DNA of 64,000 nucleotides. Source: Sarcina sp. DSM 11001 (GTDB taxonomy: Bacteria; Bacillota; Clostridia; Lachnospirales; Lachnospiraceae). The translations under genes and the position numbers were made by a program. Below, piece by piece: positions 41,972 to 50,133 of the stretch. Within the stretch, counting starts at the first letter, position 1; every line of letters begins with the position of its first letter. The stretch lies in assembly GCF_900101015.1 (NCBI RefSeq), contig NZ_FNFZ01000009.1, positions 1 to 64,000 of the forward strand, in the 5' to 3' direction. A model generated the notes under the pieces. The model was not told the origin of the DNA. It ran no database searches and was given only the letters and a program-made list of their open reading frames with translations.

Positions 41972-42400
41972 TTAAAAAATCCCTGTCAGGTGCATCAGGA
42001 CGCTGGCTGCCACCGGAACCGCGAAGTGGACCGTATGAACTCTGCCCCGGGTCCACAAAAGCCGGGCCGCCCCATAGGCGGCGCCGATCGCGAATGCGCC
42101 GGCAAAACACAACAGGTATTCCTCCGATGGCAGAAAACCGGATACTGCCGCCAGAAGCTTGATATCTCCTGCGCCCAGTCCTTTCATACTGTAAAAAGGA
42201 AACAGGACAATGACCGTAAACACTGCCGCGCAAAGCACGTCCAGGATCCCTTCCGCTCCTCCCCTCCGGGCGCTCAGGGCCAGACCCAGCAGGAGTCCGG
42301 GGACAGTTACAGCATTATAGACCCTCCCTTTCCAGAGGTCCGTGAGCGCGGAGATTCCCACAAGAAGGACCAGTATAATGGTTCCTGTATCTGTATTCAC
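41972..42400 (-). CDS. Prepilin peptidase (A24 family, TadV/CpaA-type)
   Basis: 142 residues with four to five membrane segments. GISALTDLWKGRVYN has the first catalytic Asp and KGLGAGDIKLLAAVSG the GxGD motif. It lacks the methylation domain. Start is GTG at 42398-42400 with GGAGGAGGGG before it. First gene of the Tad operon; it should process the Flp prepilin. Confidence 0.9.
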   Translation of the reverse strand: MNTDTGTIILVLLVGISALTDLWKGRVYNAVTVPGLLLGLALSARRGGAEGILDVLCAAVFTVIVLFPFYSMKGLGAGDIKLLAAVSGFLPSEEYLLCFAGAFAIGAAYGAARLLWTRGRVHTVHFAVPVAASVLMHLTGIF

Positions 42401-42473
42401 AAAATCCCCTCCTCCCTTTCCATAATTTGATATGTCGTATAATTATTTATTCATCACTCCGCCAGGTGGGTTG

Positions 42474-42502
42474 ATTATACGGTTTCTCCTTCGGGAAGGC
42501 AA
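42474..42502 (-). promoter_or_regulatory. Tad operon promoter
   Basis: On the minus strand TTGCCT (42497-42502), 17 bases, TATAAT (42474-42479), about 75 bases before the first Tad gene start. Confidence 0.75.
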
Positions 42503-42504
42503 TA

Positions 42505-42842
42505 CACTTTTTGTGATTTTTTCAATTTCATCACTTTGACGAATGTCGGCGGATTTTTTATCCACAATCCTGTTTTTCAGCAGACACTTATGCCGTTTTT
42601 ATGTGTCAAAAGCAGGAGTTATCCACATAGTTATCCACATTAAACAGAATCTGGCAGTATACAGGAAGCCCGGCAATGAATTTTCCATTTATGACATTGA
42701 CTTTATATTTTTGTCATGGGATACTTTGTAGAACAAAAGCTGTCCAGGCTCTGGAATTGTGAACAGCCTGGCAAAGCTGATATTCAGACGTACAGCAGAC
42801 AAATAGAAAGAAAAATAAAACAGAAAAAGGAATTCAAGAGAT
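42505..42842. other. Intergenic region without a recognisable gene
   Basis: A 400-base A+T-rich gap between the divergent Tad operon and the next gene. TTATCCACA-like words occur around 42558 and near 42619-42636, but there are too few for an origin. No RNA gene or hairpin stands out. The ribosome site of the 42843 gene is weak (CAAGAGAT). Confidence 0.5.
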
Positions 42843-43451
42843 ATGGCTACAGAACTGCATCCTCTGCTTCAGGAGTATTACGAGGAGACCGATCCGGATA
42901 AAAGGAGGAAATGTCTCGAAAAATATGAATCAGACCCTGCCGCGGCTTCCGATCCTGCCTGTCAGTACCGCAGGGATTTATATGAAGCCAGATTTACCGA
43001 CCCGAAAAAGCCCGGCCGGATCGTAGACCGCTTCCTCTGGAACCTCATGTCTTTTTCTGTCATACAAAAGACCCCGGGGCTTTTTCCGAAGCACCACAAA
43101 AAAGAGGTCCTCTCGGCAATGCGCAATATGCAGCTGGATGAGCGGCCCCTCAATGAACCTGTCTGCGAAGACGCTCTGTACAGGGAGCTCCGGAACGCGG
43201 TCCGCCGCTTCTTTTCCACATGCAGCGACAGTTCCTATGCAGGCGGCTTTTTCGGCCTGATCCCCGCCAAGCCGGAAAAGCGCAATGCCCAGTGCTGCAT
43301 CGACATCTGGTCCTTCTCCTGCGGAATCTCCCGCCTGCTCGGCCTGGAACAGGAAATGGCACTTTTGTGCCGGGCTGCCAATGACGAATACTGTGCCCTG
43401 GTGCCGGGTACAGTTTCTCTGGAGGAAGCCTATAAGATCAATAACAAATGA
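42843..43451 (+). CDS. Hypothetical protein (202 residues)
   Basis: Not recognised with certainty. A soluble, mostly helical protein: LHPLLQEYYEETDPDKRRKCLEKYES at the start, then RIVDRFLWNLMSFSVIQKTPG, ELRNAVRRFFSTCSDSSYAGGFFGLIPAKPE and a C-terminal helix bundle (DIWSFSCGISRLLGLEQEMALLCRAAN). Eight cysteines are scattered without a CxxC pattern apart from CC near 168. Similar stand-alone proteins are frequent in Lachnospiraceae genomes, so it is likely a lineage-specific family. It ends in a terminator shared with the converging MATE gene. Confidence 0.6.
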   Translation: MATELHPLLQEYYEETDPDKRRKCLEKYESDPAAASDPACQYRRDLYEARFTDPKKPGRIVDRFLWNLMSFSVIQKTPGLFPKHHKKEVLSAMRNMQLDERPLNEPVCEDALYRELRNAVRRFFSTCSDSSYAGGFFGLIPAKPEKRNAQCCIDIWSFSCGISRLLGLEQEMALLCRAANDEYCALVPGTVSLEEAYKINNK

Positions 43452-43479
43452 CCGCAGGGCACTGACACTGCGGACGAAA

Positions 43480-43511
43480 AAGAGCCTGGCTGTTCTTTCA
43501 GCCAGGCTCTT
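43480..43511. terminator. Bidirectional terminator
   Basis: AAGAGCCTGGCTG (43480-43492) pairs perfectly with CAGCCAGGCTCTT (43499-43511), with A- and T-rich flanks, between two converging genes. Confidence 0.88.
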
Positions 43512-43561
43512 AACATTTCCTGTTGTTCTTTAACGTAATATCTTTCCACGGGATATCCCGT

Positions 43562-44905
43562 TCACGTCAGGCTCCATGTTTTTCTGCCGATCCGGTAAAG
43601 AGCGATGCAGATCGCTACAGACAGAAGGGAGCCGAGAGGGGCCGCCAGTCCCATGGGATAGAGGGTGGCGGGGAAGTACACGGCCGCGGCCCACGCTCCG
43701 GGGATCCGCAGCGTGAGAATGGAAATAATATTGTGCAAAAAAGAGTAGCCGGATTTTCCATATGCGCTGAAAAAGCCGCTGAAGCAGAAGTGAATACCTG
43801 CGAAGATGCAGTCCACCGAATAGGTGCGCAGATACTGGCCTCCCAGGCGGACCACCGTATTGATATTATCCCCCTGTCTGACAAAAAGAGACACGATCCG
43901 CGGGGCAAGCGGCTGGCACAGGACAAAAATGACCGTTCCGAAACAGGCACAGATCATGCAGCCGTAGCGCAGTACCGCCCTGCTCCTCTCGTGCCTGCCT
44001 GCGCCCGCATTCTGCGCGGAGAGGGCAGAGACCGTCGAGAGCATGGCGCCCGGCACCAGGAAGAGAAAGCTGATAACCTTTTCCACGATCCCTACTGCGG
44101 CGGAAACTTCAACCCCCCTGCTGTTGGCGATCATTGTGATGACCAGGAAAGAGACCTGGATCAGACCTTCCTGCAGCGCAATGGGCACGCCGGTCCCCAG
44201 GATCTTGCCGGCTGCCTCCCCATTGATCCTGCCGCTTTTGCCCAGCACTTCTCCATGCGTTTTTTTCAGCGCAGCCAGCCCTATGACTACGGAGATCCCC
44301 TGGCTGGCCACAGTGGCAGCGGCGGCGCCTGCCGCCCCCATCCCGAAGGGCCCCACCAACAACCAGTCAAGTCCCACATTGATGATCCCTGCCGCAGCCA
44401 CATAATACATCGGCCGGCGGGTGTCGCCCAGGCCCCGGAAGATGGCTGAGACAACATTATAGGCTGTAATAAATACAACGCCCGCAAAGCAGATACGCAT
44501 ATAAGCCTCTGCCGCCGGAACCGCCTCCTCAGGGACTTTTAAGAGCTGTATGATCTGTCTCGAGAACACCAGAAGCACTGCTGTGAGGACAGCAGACAGG
44601 ACTGCAAATACTGCCAGCGTAGTCCTTACTGCATTGGACACCCCTCTGCGGTTTCCTGATCCGACGCAGCGGCCGATCAGCACCGTCGAGCCCATGGCAA
44701 AACCTGCGATCACCACCGTGAGCATGTGCATCAGCTGGCTCCCCACTGAAACTGCCGAGACCTGGGCCGGCCCGTTGAACTGCCCGACAATGAACAGATC
44801 CGCCATCCCGTAAAATGTCTGCAGAAAGCAGGTGATCAGATAAGGGATCGAAAATGCCAGCATTCCCTTCAAAATATTTCCCTGCGTAAAATTCCTCTCC
44901 TGCAT
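43562..44905 (-). CDS. MATE family multidrug/sodium exporter
   Basis: 447 residues with twelve membrane segments in two halves. Marks are FSIPYLITCFLQTFYGMADLFIVGQF, the cytoplasmic IGRCVGSGNRRG and the mirrored KVISFLFLVPGAMLSTVSALSAQNAGAGRHERS. It exports organic cations or similar compounds using an ion gradient. ATG at 44903-44905 with AGAGGGAAAG is preferred over a start 19 codons upstream. A separate MATE gene lies at 56.8-58.2 kb. Confidence 0.9.
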   Translation of the reverse strand: MQERNFTQGNILKGMLAFSIPYLITCFLQTFYGMADLFIVGQFNGPAQVSAVSVGSQLMHMLTVVIAGFAMGSTVLIGRCVGSGNRRGVSNAVRTTLAVFAVLSAVLTAVLLVFSRQIIQLLKVPEEAVPAAEAYMRICFAGVVFITAYNVVSAIFRGLGDTRRPMYYVAAAGIINVGLDWLLVGPFGMGAAGAAAATVASQGISVVIGLAALKKTHGEVLGKSGRINGEAAGKILGTGVPIALQEGLIQVSFLVITMIANSRGVEVSAAVGIVEKVISFLFLVPGAMLSTVSALSAQNAGAGRHERSRAVLRYGCMICACFGTVIFVLCQPLAPRIVSLFVRQGDNINTVVRLGGQYLRTYSVDCIFAGIHFCFSGFFSAYGKSGYSFLHNIISILTLRIPGAWAAAVYFPATLYPMGLAAPLGSLLSVAICIALYRIGRKTWSLT

Positions 44906-44929
44906 GCTTTCCCTCTTGTAGAATTTGTT

Positions 44930-44958
44930 TTGACACTGCCCCGCACATTTGATAATGT
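44930..44958 (+). promoter_or_regulatory. Rubredoxin promoter
   Basis: TTGACA (44930-44935), 17 bases, TAATGT (44953-44958), about 80 bases before the rubredoxin start. Confidence 0.65.
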
Positions 44959-45036
44959 ACATATGGGAAACATTTTATCACCGGTATTTCAAAATTCAAA
45001 TATCAATTCAAATCATCAATTAATGGAGGAATAGAC

Positions 45037-45201
45037 ATGGCAAAATATGTATGTGATGTTTGCGGATATGTTTACGACGAGGCTCTCGGCGATCCTGACA
45101 GCGGCATCGAGCCCGGCACAAAGTTTGAGGATCTCCCGGACGATTTCGAGTGTCCTATGTGCAGTGTGGGCAAAGAGGAATTCTCCCTCGAAGAGGAATA
45201 A
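45037..45201 (+). CDS. Rubredoxin
   Basis: 54 residues: [19 protein letters not shown]...[28 protein letters not shown]. The two knuckles CDVCG and CPMCS supply the four cysteines that bind one iron. The second knuckle has Ser where most rubredoxins have Gly. Rubredoxins pass single electrons to oxygen- or peroxide-reducing enzymes in anaerobes. GGAGGAATAGAC gives a good start. A terminator follows, so it is transcribed alone. Confidence 0.93.
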   Translation: MAKYVCDVCGYVYDEALGDPDSGIEPGTKFEDLPDDFECPMCSVGKEEFSLEEE

Positions 45202-45330
45202 TGATCCACTGGCAGGCTGAGTGCTTTTTTCCGGACTATAATTTTTTACAAAAATTCCTGTCTTCGATTCCTGTAAAAATCACTCCGGAAAACACTTACA
45301 TTATTCCCGAAAACACTTAAAACAAAAATA

Positions 45331-45373
45331 AAAAAGGATGGGAAAGCATCAGTCTGCTGTCCCATCCTTTTTT
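45331..45373. terminator. Terminator after rubredoxin
   Basis: AAAAAGGATGGGA (45331-45343) pairs with TCCCATCCTTTTT (45360-45372). It has A- and T-runs on both sides, so it serves the converging EamA gene as well. Confidence 0.85.
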
Positions 45374-45439
45374 ATTCTCCGGCGCGTAAAACTCGCGGGC
45401 GAGGCTTGAATCTTCATCGCGCCTGTCTTGAATACGATA

Positions 45440-46330
45440 TCAATTACTGTTTCTCAGTCCCTGCTGCGCTTCCCTCATCATCAGATACCATTTGGAAAAA
45501 GCAGTCCCGATAATGATCACATATCCGATGAAGCTCCAGACATCCGGGATCTCCCCAAACAGTAAAAATCCGAACGCAGCTGCGTAAACGACCTGGGAAT
45601 AGTCAAAGACAGAAATATCCCGCGCCGGAGCATGCTGGTAGGCAGCCGTGATGGAAAGCTGACCGCCCGCGGCGGAGCAGCCCGCCAGCAGCAGGCAGAT
45701 AAGCTGCCTCGAGGTCATGGGCTGATAATTCATGATCAGGTTGGGCAGCAGGACCAGTGTCGAAAATGAAGAAAAAAAGGTGACGACCAGGGGGCCGCGC
45801 ACTCCCTGCAGACCAAGCTTACGCACAAAAGTATAGGCTGTTCCTGCAGCAAAACCGCCAAAAATACCGACCAGGGCAGGTATGGAGATAATGCCGGTGG
45901 ATGGCTTGGCCACAAAAGCAGCACCAATAAAGGCCAGCAGGACACTCAGCCATTCGATCCGGTTCGGAATCTCTTTTAAAATAAAAACTGACATCAGGAT
46001 CGCAAAGAAAGGGGAGAGTTTGTTGAGCATATTTGCGTCAGCGATCCCCAGATGATCCACTGCCCAGAAATTAGCCAGAATCCCCGCAGTTCCGAAAATA
46101 CTCCTCATAAACAGGCTGGACAGGCTTTCTTTCCTGATGGCAATCTTCTCTCCTGAGCGGACCAGAAGGACCGCCGCTACAAACGCTGCCACAATATTTC
46201 TGAAAAAAGCCTTCTGCATCGTCGGCACATTCCCGGACAGACGCACGAAGACAGACATCATCGAAAAGAAAAAGGCAGCCAGCAGGATAAACAGGATACC
46301 TTTCCCCCGGCTGCTGTTTTTTTGCCGCAT
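45440..46330 (-). CDS. EamA/DMT family transporter
   Basis: 296 residues, ten membrane segments forming two five-helix EamA repeats (GILFILLAAFFFSMMSVFVRLSG...; LVGIFGGFAAGTAYTFVRKLG...). The GE-box SVFILKEIPNRIEWLSVLLAFIGAAFV in the first half and FLLFGEIPDVWSFIGYVIIIG in the second are typical of drug/metabolite transporters. Substrate unknown. A basic C-terminal tail follows the last segment. Monocistronic. Confidence 0.88.
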   Translation of the reverse strand: MRQKNSSRGKGILFILLAAFFFSMMSVFVRLSGNVPTMQKAFFRNIVAAFVAAVLLVRSGEKIAIRKESLSSLFMRSIFGTAGILANFWAVDHLGIADANMLNKLSPFFAILMSVFILKEIPNRIEWLSVLLAFIGAAFVAKPSTGIISIPALVGIFGGFAAGTAYTFVRKLGLQGVRGPLVVTFFSSFSTLVLLPNLIMNYQPMTSRQLICLLLAGCSAAGGQLSITAAYQHAPARDISVFDYSQVVYAAAFGFLLFGEIPDVWSFIGYVIIIGTAFSKWYLMMREAQQGLRNSN

Positions 46331-46543
46331 ATTTACCTCCTGAACTCAGGTGCGCGGAAAAACCACAAAGCCTTCCGCACTGATTCTGCTGCGCAGACAA
46401 ATCATAAAAAACTCTGTGCACTGATTCTGATCCCCTGATAAATCTCAAAACCGGTCCACAGACTCACTCAAGTTTAGTCTCCTGTCCGGTCTTCGTCAAG
46501 GCTCCCCGGAATGCTCTTGTTTTTTGCCTCGGAAAACACACTA

Positions 46544-46745
46544 CAGTACACGCCCTATCGAGGGCGTGTACTGCAGCTTGCGAAAATCCCATTCCAAATC
46601 GCTTCGCGATGGGATTTTCGCCGTAAAACTCGGGTTTTTCGCGAAAAAGCCGCGAAAAACGCCTCGAGTTTCGAGCCGGTCTGTACTGTAACGAAAATAC
46701 TTCGTATTATCTCGAGCTTCGAGCCGGTCTGTATTGTAACTTTTT
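46544..46745. repeat. Hairpin cluster and dispersed repeat family B (two copies)
   Basis: Three strong stems lie side by side. CAGTACACGCCCT/AGGGCGTGTACTG has a 4-base loop (46544-46573). CGAAAATCCCAT/ATGGGATTTTCG spans 46581-46620. GTTTTTCGCG/CGCGAAAAAC spans about 46634-46660. They are followed by two direct copies of CTCGAG(T/C)TTCGAGCCGGTC (from 46663 and 46711), each continuing TGTA(C/T)TGTAAC. A third copy of the second element is at 25132-25173, inverted. The minus-strand frame through here is repeat sequence, not a gene. Confidence 0.8.
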
Positions 46746-46780
46746 GAACAGTTTTTCATATTTTTCTCACACAATAAGGT

Positions 46781-46809
46781 TTGCATGCTGTTCAGGATAA
46801 CTGTACAAT
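46781..46809 (+). promoter_or_regulatory. Promoter of the 46912 lipoprotein gene
   Basis: TTGCAT (46781-46786), 17 bases, TACAAT (46804-46809), about 100 bases before the start codon. Confidence 0.65.
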
Positions 46810-46911
46810 ATTTTTCAGACAGGGCATCTCTGCCGTGTTTAAATTCTAATAAAATCTTACTACTGTATACTGAAAGATGTTGCTATAGCAGTTTAAGGAG
46901 GTTTTAAAGTT

Positions 46912-48279
46912 ATGAAAAGAAAATCTGTCATCACTATCGCGGTTTCAGCTGCGCTGATCCTCTCTCTCGCCGCCTGCGGTCCCACAGACCAGGCAGGCCA
47001 GGCTCCCGCGGAATCTCCCGCTTCCTCCGAAGTCTCTGAGGACGCCGGAGCACCGGAACCCGCAGAAGCTCCCGCAGAGACTCCTACAGAAACTCCCACA
47101 GAAGTTCCCGCAGAAACTCCCGCAGAGGCGGATACAGCTTCCATGGGCAAGAGCAGCGTCTCAGCTGTCACCGCAGAGCCATCCGTGGAAGCATCCGCGG
47201 AGGCTGACACTGCTGAAACGGGCACAAGCGCCGCCACAGCAGCTCCCGCAGAAGCACCTGCGGAGGCAGATACAGGTTCCATGAGCACTGCGGTACCTGC
47301 AGATGCCGGAGCGGACATTGTAGCTCCTGCCGGAGAAGCGGGAGAAGATGCAGTCGCCGCTGACACCGCTTCTGCCGCTTCCTCCGAAGCTGCAGGGACA
47401 GACGGAACAGAAATGGCAGCTGCCGCGGCAGAGATTGCCGCATCTGACGCAGAGGCTTTTGATACGAAAATGCTCTCCGTCCAGGGACTGCATATTCCTG
47501 TCCCGGCAGTTTACAGCGACCAGCTGGTCATTCAGAAACCAGAAGGCAGAGACGACGGCATCTTCCTGACTGTTTCGGAGAAAGCTTCCATCGACGCTGC
47601 TTCTGATGACGACGGCTCCAATGAGGGTGCCGGCTGGCTTTTCAGTCTCGCAAAGATCAGTGAAGAGACTCTGCGTCAGCTGCTCTGCCAGGATATGTCG
47701 GGGATGGAAGTCTTCGCTTACGATACCGACGGCAATTATTATACCTACAACCACCCCACAGATGTCCGTTACATGCGCGAAAGTGTCGAGCAGATGACAG
47801 CGGATCAGGACAAATGGTCCGCTCTCTGCGAGTGGGCAGGATCCGTCCCTGAAAGAGTAGTCCTGCAGAACCCCGGTCTGACCCCGGTGAAACGCACAAA
47901 CACAAACCTTGACATTATTCTCGCCCGCATCGCCTACGCAGGAGATGTGAAATATACGATCAGCACTACCGCCCACGGCCCCATGGAACCTGCAGATGTC
48001 GATCCCGCCCCCTATCTGAACCGTCTGGTCAACGGAGTTACCTTCCAGTACGCCTATGATGAGGAAGAACCTGACGGAGAATATGTTGTTCTCGATCTCC
48101 CCGGGGAGGGAGTCCGCTATGACTTCTTCCTGGCGGAAGGAAAGGAAAACTATGTCAGAGAAGTCCACGGTGAAGACTACAGCATTCTCTACAAAGCCGT
48201 TTTTGAAGACGGAAACTCCAAAGCCAGCGCCATTATGAACGAATGGTACGAAGCACTTGTGAAAAAATCCGGAAAGTAA
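46912..48279 (+). CDS. Lipoprotein with Ala/Glu/Pro/Thr-rich stalk, unknown function
   Basis: 455 residues. A signal peptide ends in LSLAAC (Cys22), giving a lipid anchor. From about 25 to 185 lies an acidic stalk built of A-E-T-P repeats (AEAPAETPTETPTEVPAETP and similar) and then AEADTxS units. The C-terminal globular domain (about 190-455) begins MLSVQGLHIPVPAVYSDQLVIQKPE and contains LFSLAKISEETLRQL and VRYMRESVEQMTADQDKWS. Its function is not recognised. GGAGG precedes the ATG. The stalk resembles those of the 23.6 and 52.6 kb proteins in composition. Confidence 0.75.
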   Translation: MKRKSVITIAVSAALILSLAACGPTDQAGQAPAESPASSEVSEDAGAPEPAEAPAETPTETPTEVPAETPAEADTASMGKSSVSAVTAEPSVEASAEADTAETGTSAATAAPAEAPAEADTGSMSTAVPADAGADIVAPAGEAGEDAVAADTASAASSEAAGTDGTEMAAAAAEIAASDAEAFDTKMLSVQGLHIPVPAVYSDQLVIQKPEGRDDGIFLTVSEKASIDAASDDDGSNEGAGWLFSLAKISEETLRQLLCQDMSGMEVFAYDTDGNYYTYNHPTDVRYMRESVEQMTADQDKWSALCEWAGSVPERVVLQNPGLTPVKRTNTNLDIILARIAYAGDVKYTISTTAHGPMEPADVDPAPYLNRLVNGVTFQYAYDEEEPDGEYVVLDLPGEGVRYDFFLAEGKENYVREVHGEDYSILYKAVFEDGNSKASAIMNEWYEALVKKSGK

Positions 48280-48407
48280 TCTGCCAATGTTGATCACCGG
48301 ACAGCAGTCACAAATCACTTATTGACCGGTCTCAAGATGAAATCACCTGTCAGCCGGCCTCGAGACGTCTGCTCTTTTGATGAAATGAAATAATTCAGAG
48401 AGACCGA

Positions 48408-48446
48408 CAGCGGTCCCGGGACGGAATTCCGGGACCGCTGTTTTGT
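48408..48446. terminator. Terminator between lipoprotein gene and deoC
   Basis: CAGCGGTCCCGG (48408-48419) pairs with CCGGGACCGCTG (48429-48440), followed by TTTTGTT. Confidence 0.85.
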
Positions 48447-48574
48447 TCACTCGCTCATATTCAATTCTTAGATTCCCTGTTTAAATATTCGGTTCTCGTA
48501 TATTCAGTCTATACATGGTCAGTTTCTATATATCCCGTTCATGTTTACTCTGTTCATGTATTTACTGGCCTCTC

Positions 48575-48597
48575 CAAAACTCGCTCGCGAGTCTTGG
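48575..48597. repeat. Dispersed palindromic repeat, short copy
   Basis: CAAAACTCGC-TC-GCGAGTCTTGG, followed by CGGATGCGG a few bases on, as at 8934-8955. It lies between a terminator and the deoC stop. Confidence 0.75.
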
Positions 48598-48617
48598 GCA
48601 ACGGATGCGGGTTCAGG

Positions 48618-49286
48618 TCAGTTATTCATTTCTTCCATAATGGCGATACCGGAGGAAGTCCCGATCCTGTCAGCCCCCGCTTCGATCATAGCCTTTGCGG
48701 CCTCCCAGCTGGAGACGCCCCCCGCCGCCTTGACCTTCACGTCAGGTCCACAGTTTTCTTTCATGAGCCTGACATCATCCACAAGAGCGCCTCCGGTGCC
48801 GAAGCCGGTACTCGTCTTGATAAAATCCGGTTTTACGCGGGAAGCGATCCTGGACAGTTCTACGATCTCCTCTTGTTCCAGATAGCAGTTTTCAAAAATG
48901 ACCTTCACGCAGGAGCCTGTTTTTCTCGCTACTGCAGTGAGCTGTGTCATCTCCTCTTCAATATAGGCCCAGTCGTGCATCTTTGCGCGTCCGACATTGA
49001 TGACATAGTCAAATTCCCGACAGCCGTCCTTTACCGCATTTTCCGCTTCCGCAGCCTTCATTGCGATCGTAGTCTGCCCCAGGGGAAAGCCGATCGTCGC
49101 GGCTGTCAGGATATCAGTCCCTTCAAGCTCTTTGGCACAGAAAGCGACGGGACAGGAGTTGACGCAGACAGAATAAAACCCGTATTTTTTAGCTTCATCA
49201 CAGAGCTTCCTGAGATCATCCTCCGTGGCATAAGCTTTGAGGTTTGTGTGATCAATCATTTTTGCGACCTGTTTTGCTGTGTACAT
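48618..49286 (-). CDS. deoC: Deoxyribose-phosphate aldolase
   Basis: 222 residues, class I aldolase TIM barrel. MIDHTNLKAYATEDDLRKLCDEA at the start, VCVNSCPVAFC, FDYVINVGR and the Schiff-base lysine in PDFIKTSTGFGTGG match DeoC. KAAGGV provides the second lysine of the active site. It splits 2-deoxyribose-5-phosphate into acetaldehyde and glyceraldehyde-3-phosphate, in nucleoside breakdown. Uridine phosphorylase (9.3-10.1 kb) is a functional partner but is not linked. Its upstream gap holds a 38-39-base tandem repeat. Confidence 0.95.
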   Translation of the reverse strand: MYTAKQVAKMIDHTNLKAYATEDDLRKLCDEAKKYGFYSVCVNSCPVAFCAKELEGTDILTAATIGFPLGQTTIAMKAAEAENAVKDGCREFDYVINVGRAKMHDWAYIEEEMTQLTAVARKTGSCVKVIFENCYLEQEEIVELSRIASRVKPDFIKTSTGFGTGGALVDDVRLMKENCGPDVKVKAAGGVSSWEAAKAMIEAGADRIGTSSGIAIMEEMNN

Positions 49287-49299
49287 TCTTTTCCCCCTT

Positions 49300-49440
49300 T
49301 TCCTGGTTCAGGCATTTTTCCGGATTCGTTCTTTCTCTTGCTGGTTCGGACATTCTTTCCTGATCCGTTCTTTCTTTTTCCGGTTCAGGCATTTTTCCGG
49401 ATCCGTTCTTTCTTTTGCTGGTTCGTAAAATCTTTCCTGT
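49300..49440. repeat. 38-39-bp tandem repeat upstream of deoC
   Basis: Four units begin GGTTC(A/G)GGCATT or GGTTCG(G/T)A(C/A)A at 49305, 49343, 49382 and 49420, each ending near CGTTCTTTCTTT. The units alternate in pairs, so the stronger period is 77. There are no spacers between units, so this is not CRISPR. Confidence 0.85.
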
Positions 49441-49457
49441 GTTATTTCTTCCGGTTT

Positions 49458-49991
49458 TTATCTGCACTTCTGAAGGACTGCTTCCCCGATCTCTATGATT
49501 TTGTTATCCAGCACAGCAAAGATAATATCAGGGCCGTTTTCGGGGTGCCTGTCCAGGAAATCTCTGCAGGCACAAATCGCTCTCTCCCATGCTGCCTCCA
49601 CAGGATATCCGAAAATACCGGCTGAGATCAGAGGAAAAGCGATCGACCTGCAGCCATTGGAAAGAGCCAGTTCGAGAGAGCTGTAATATGCCCCGTACAG
49701 CAGCTCCGGCTCCCCGTGCTTACCGCCGCCCCAGACCGGTCCTACAGCATGAATGATGTACTTTGCCTTCAGATTAAATCCGGGTGTAATGACTGCGGAT
49801 CCTGTATCGCAATGGCCGATCCGGCTGCAGGCTTCCTGCAGCTTCTGATGGCCTGCTTCGCTGAAAATAACGCCGCAGACACCTCCGCCTGCCCACAATC
49901 CTTCATTGGCCGCGTTCACGATCGCATCGACCTCCATGCGGGTAATACTTCCTTTTCTGATCTCTATTTTCCCCACAGCAGACACCTCCAA
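49458..49991 (-). CDS. Macrodomain protein (ADP-ribose-type binding, YmdB-like)
   Basis: 177 residues. VDAIVNAANEGLWAGGGVCGVIFSEAG carries the ADP-ribose-binding NAAN (26-29) and GGGVxGVI. HAVGPVWGGG, FPLISAGIFGYPVEAAWE complete the macro fold. Such proteins remove ADP-ribose from proteins or hydrolyse O-acetyl-ADP-ribose. No partner ADP-ribosyltransferase or sirtuin is nearby. AGGTGT-type ribosome site precedes the ATG. Confidence 0.9.
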   Translation of the reverse strand: MEVSAVGKIEIRKGSITRMEVDAIVNAANEGLWAGGGVCGVIFSEAGHQKLQEACSRIGHCDTGSAVITPGFNLKAKYIIHAVGPVWGGGKHGEPELLYGAYYSSLELALSNGCRSIAFPLISAGIFGYPVEAAWERAICACRDFLDRHPENGPDIIFAVLDNKIIEIGEAVLQKCR

Positions 49992-50073
49992 AATCTTCAG
50001 AATATTTGTTTGCCTTCATTTCTGCCCTTATAATATCAATATTATACACTACTCACTGATCAACAGTAAAACA

Positions 50074-50104
50074 AAAAGGGGACGGCGCAGTGGTGCCTTC
50101 CCCT
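50074..50104 (-). terminator. Terminator after the DUF6465-type gene
   Basis: On the minus strand AGGGGA...GC pairs with GC...TCCCCT and is followed by TTTTTG. The stem lies about 30 bases past the stop of the 50134-50556 gene. Confidence 0.75.
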
Positions 50105-50133
50105 CAGTGTAAATATCTTGTATTCAGATGTTC

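Noticed and set aside
42543-42731. 62-codon frame and possible DnaA-box cluster
   Set aside because: No coding signal, and only scattered TTATCCACA-like words; too few for an origin.
46541-46786. 81-codon minus-strand frame with TDRLE repeats
   Set aside because: Covers the hairpin cluster and repeat family B; no ribosome site and typical of repeat-derived frames.
49300-49440. Possible CRISPR array (38-39-base repeats)
   Set aside because: Units follow each other without unique spacers, drift in sequence, and no cas genes are in the window.
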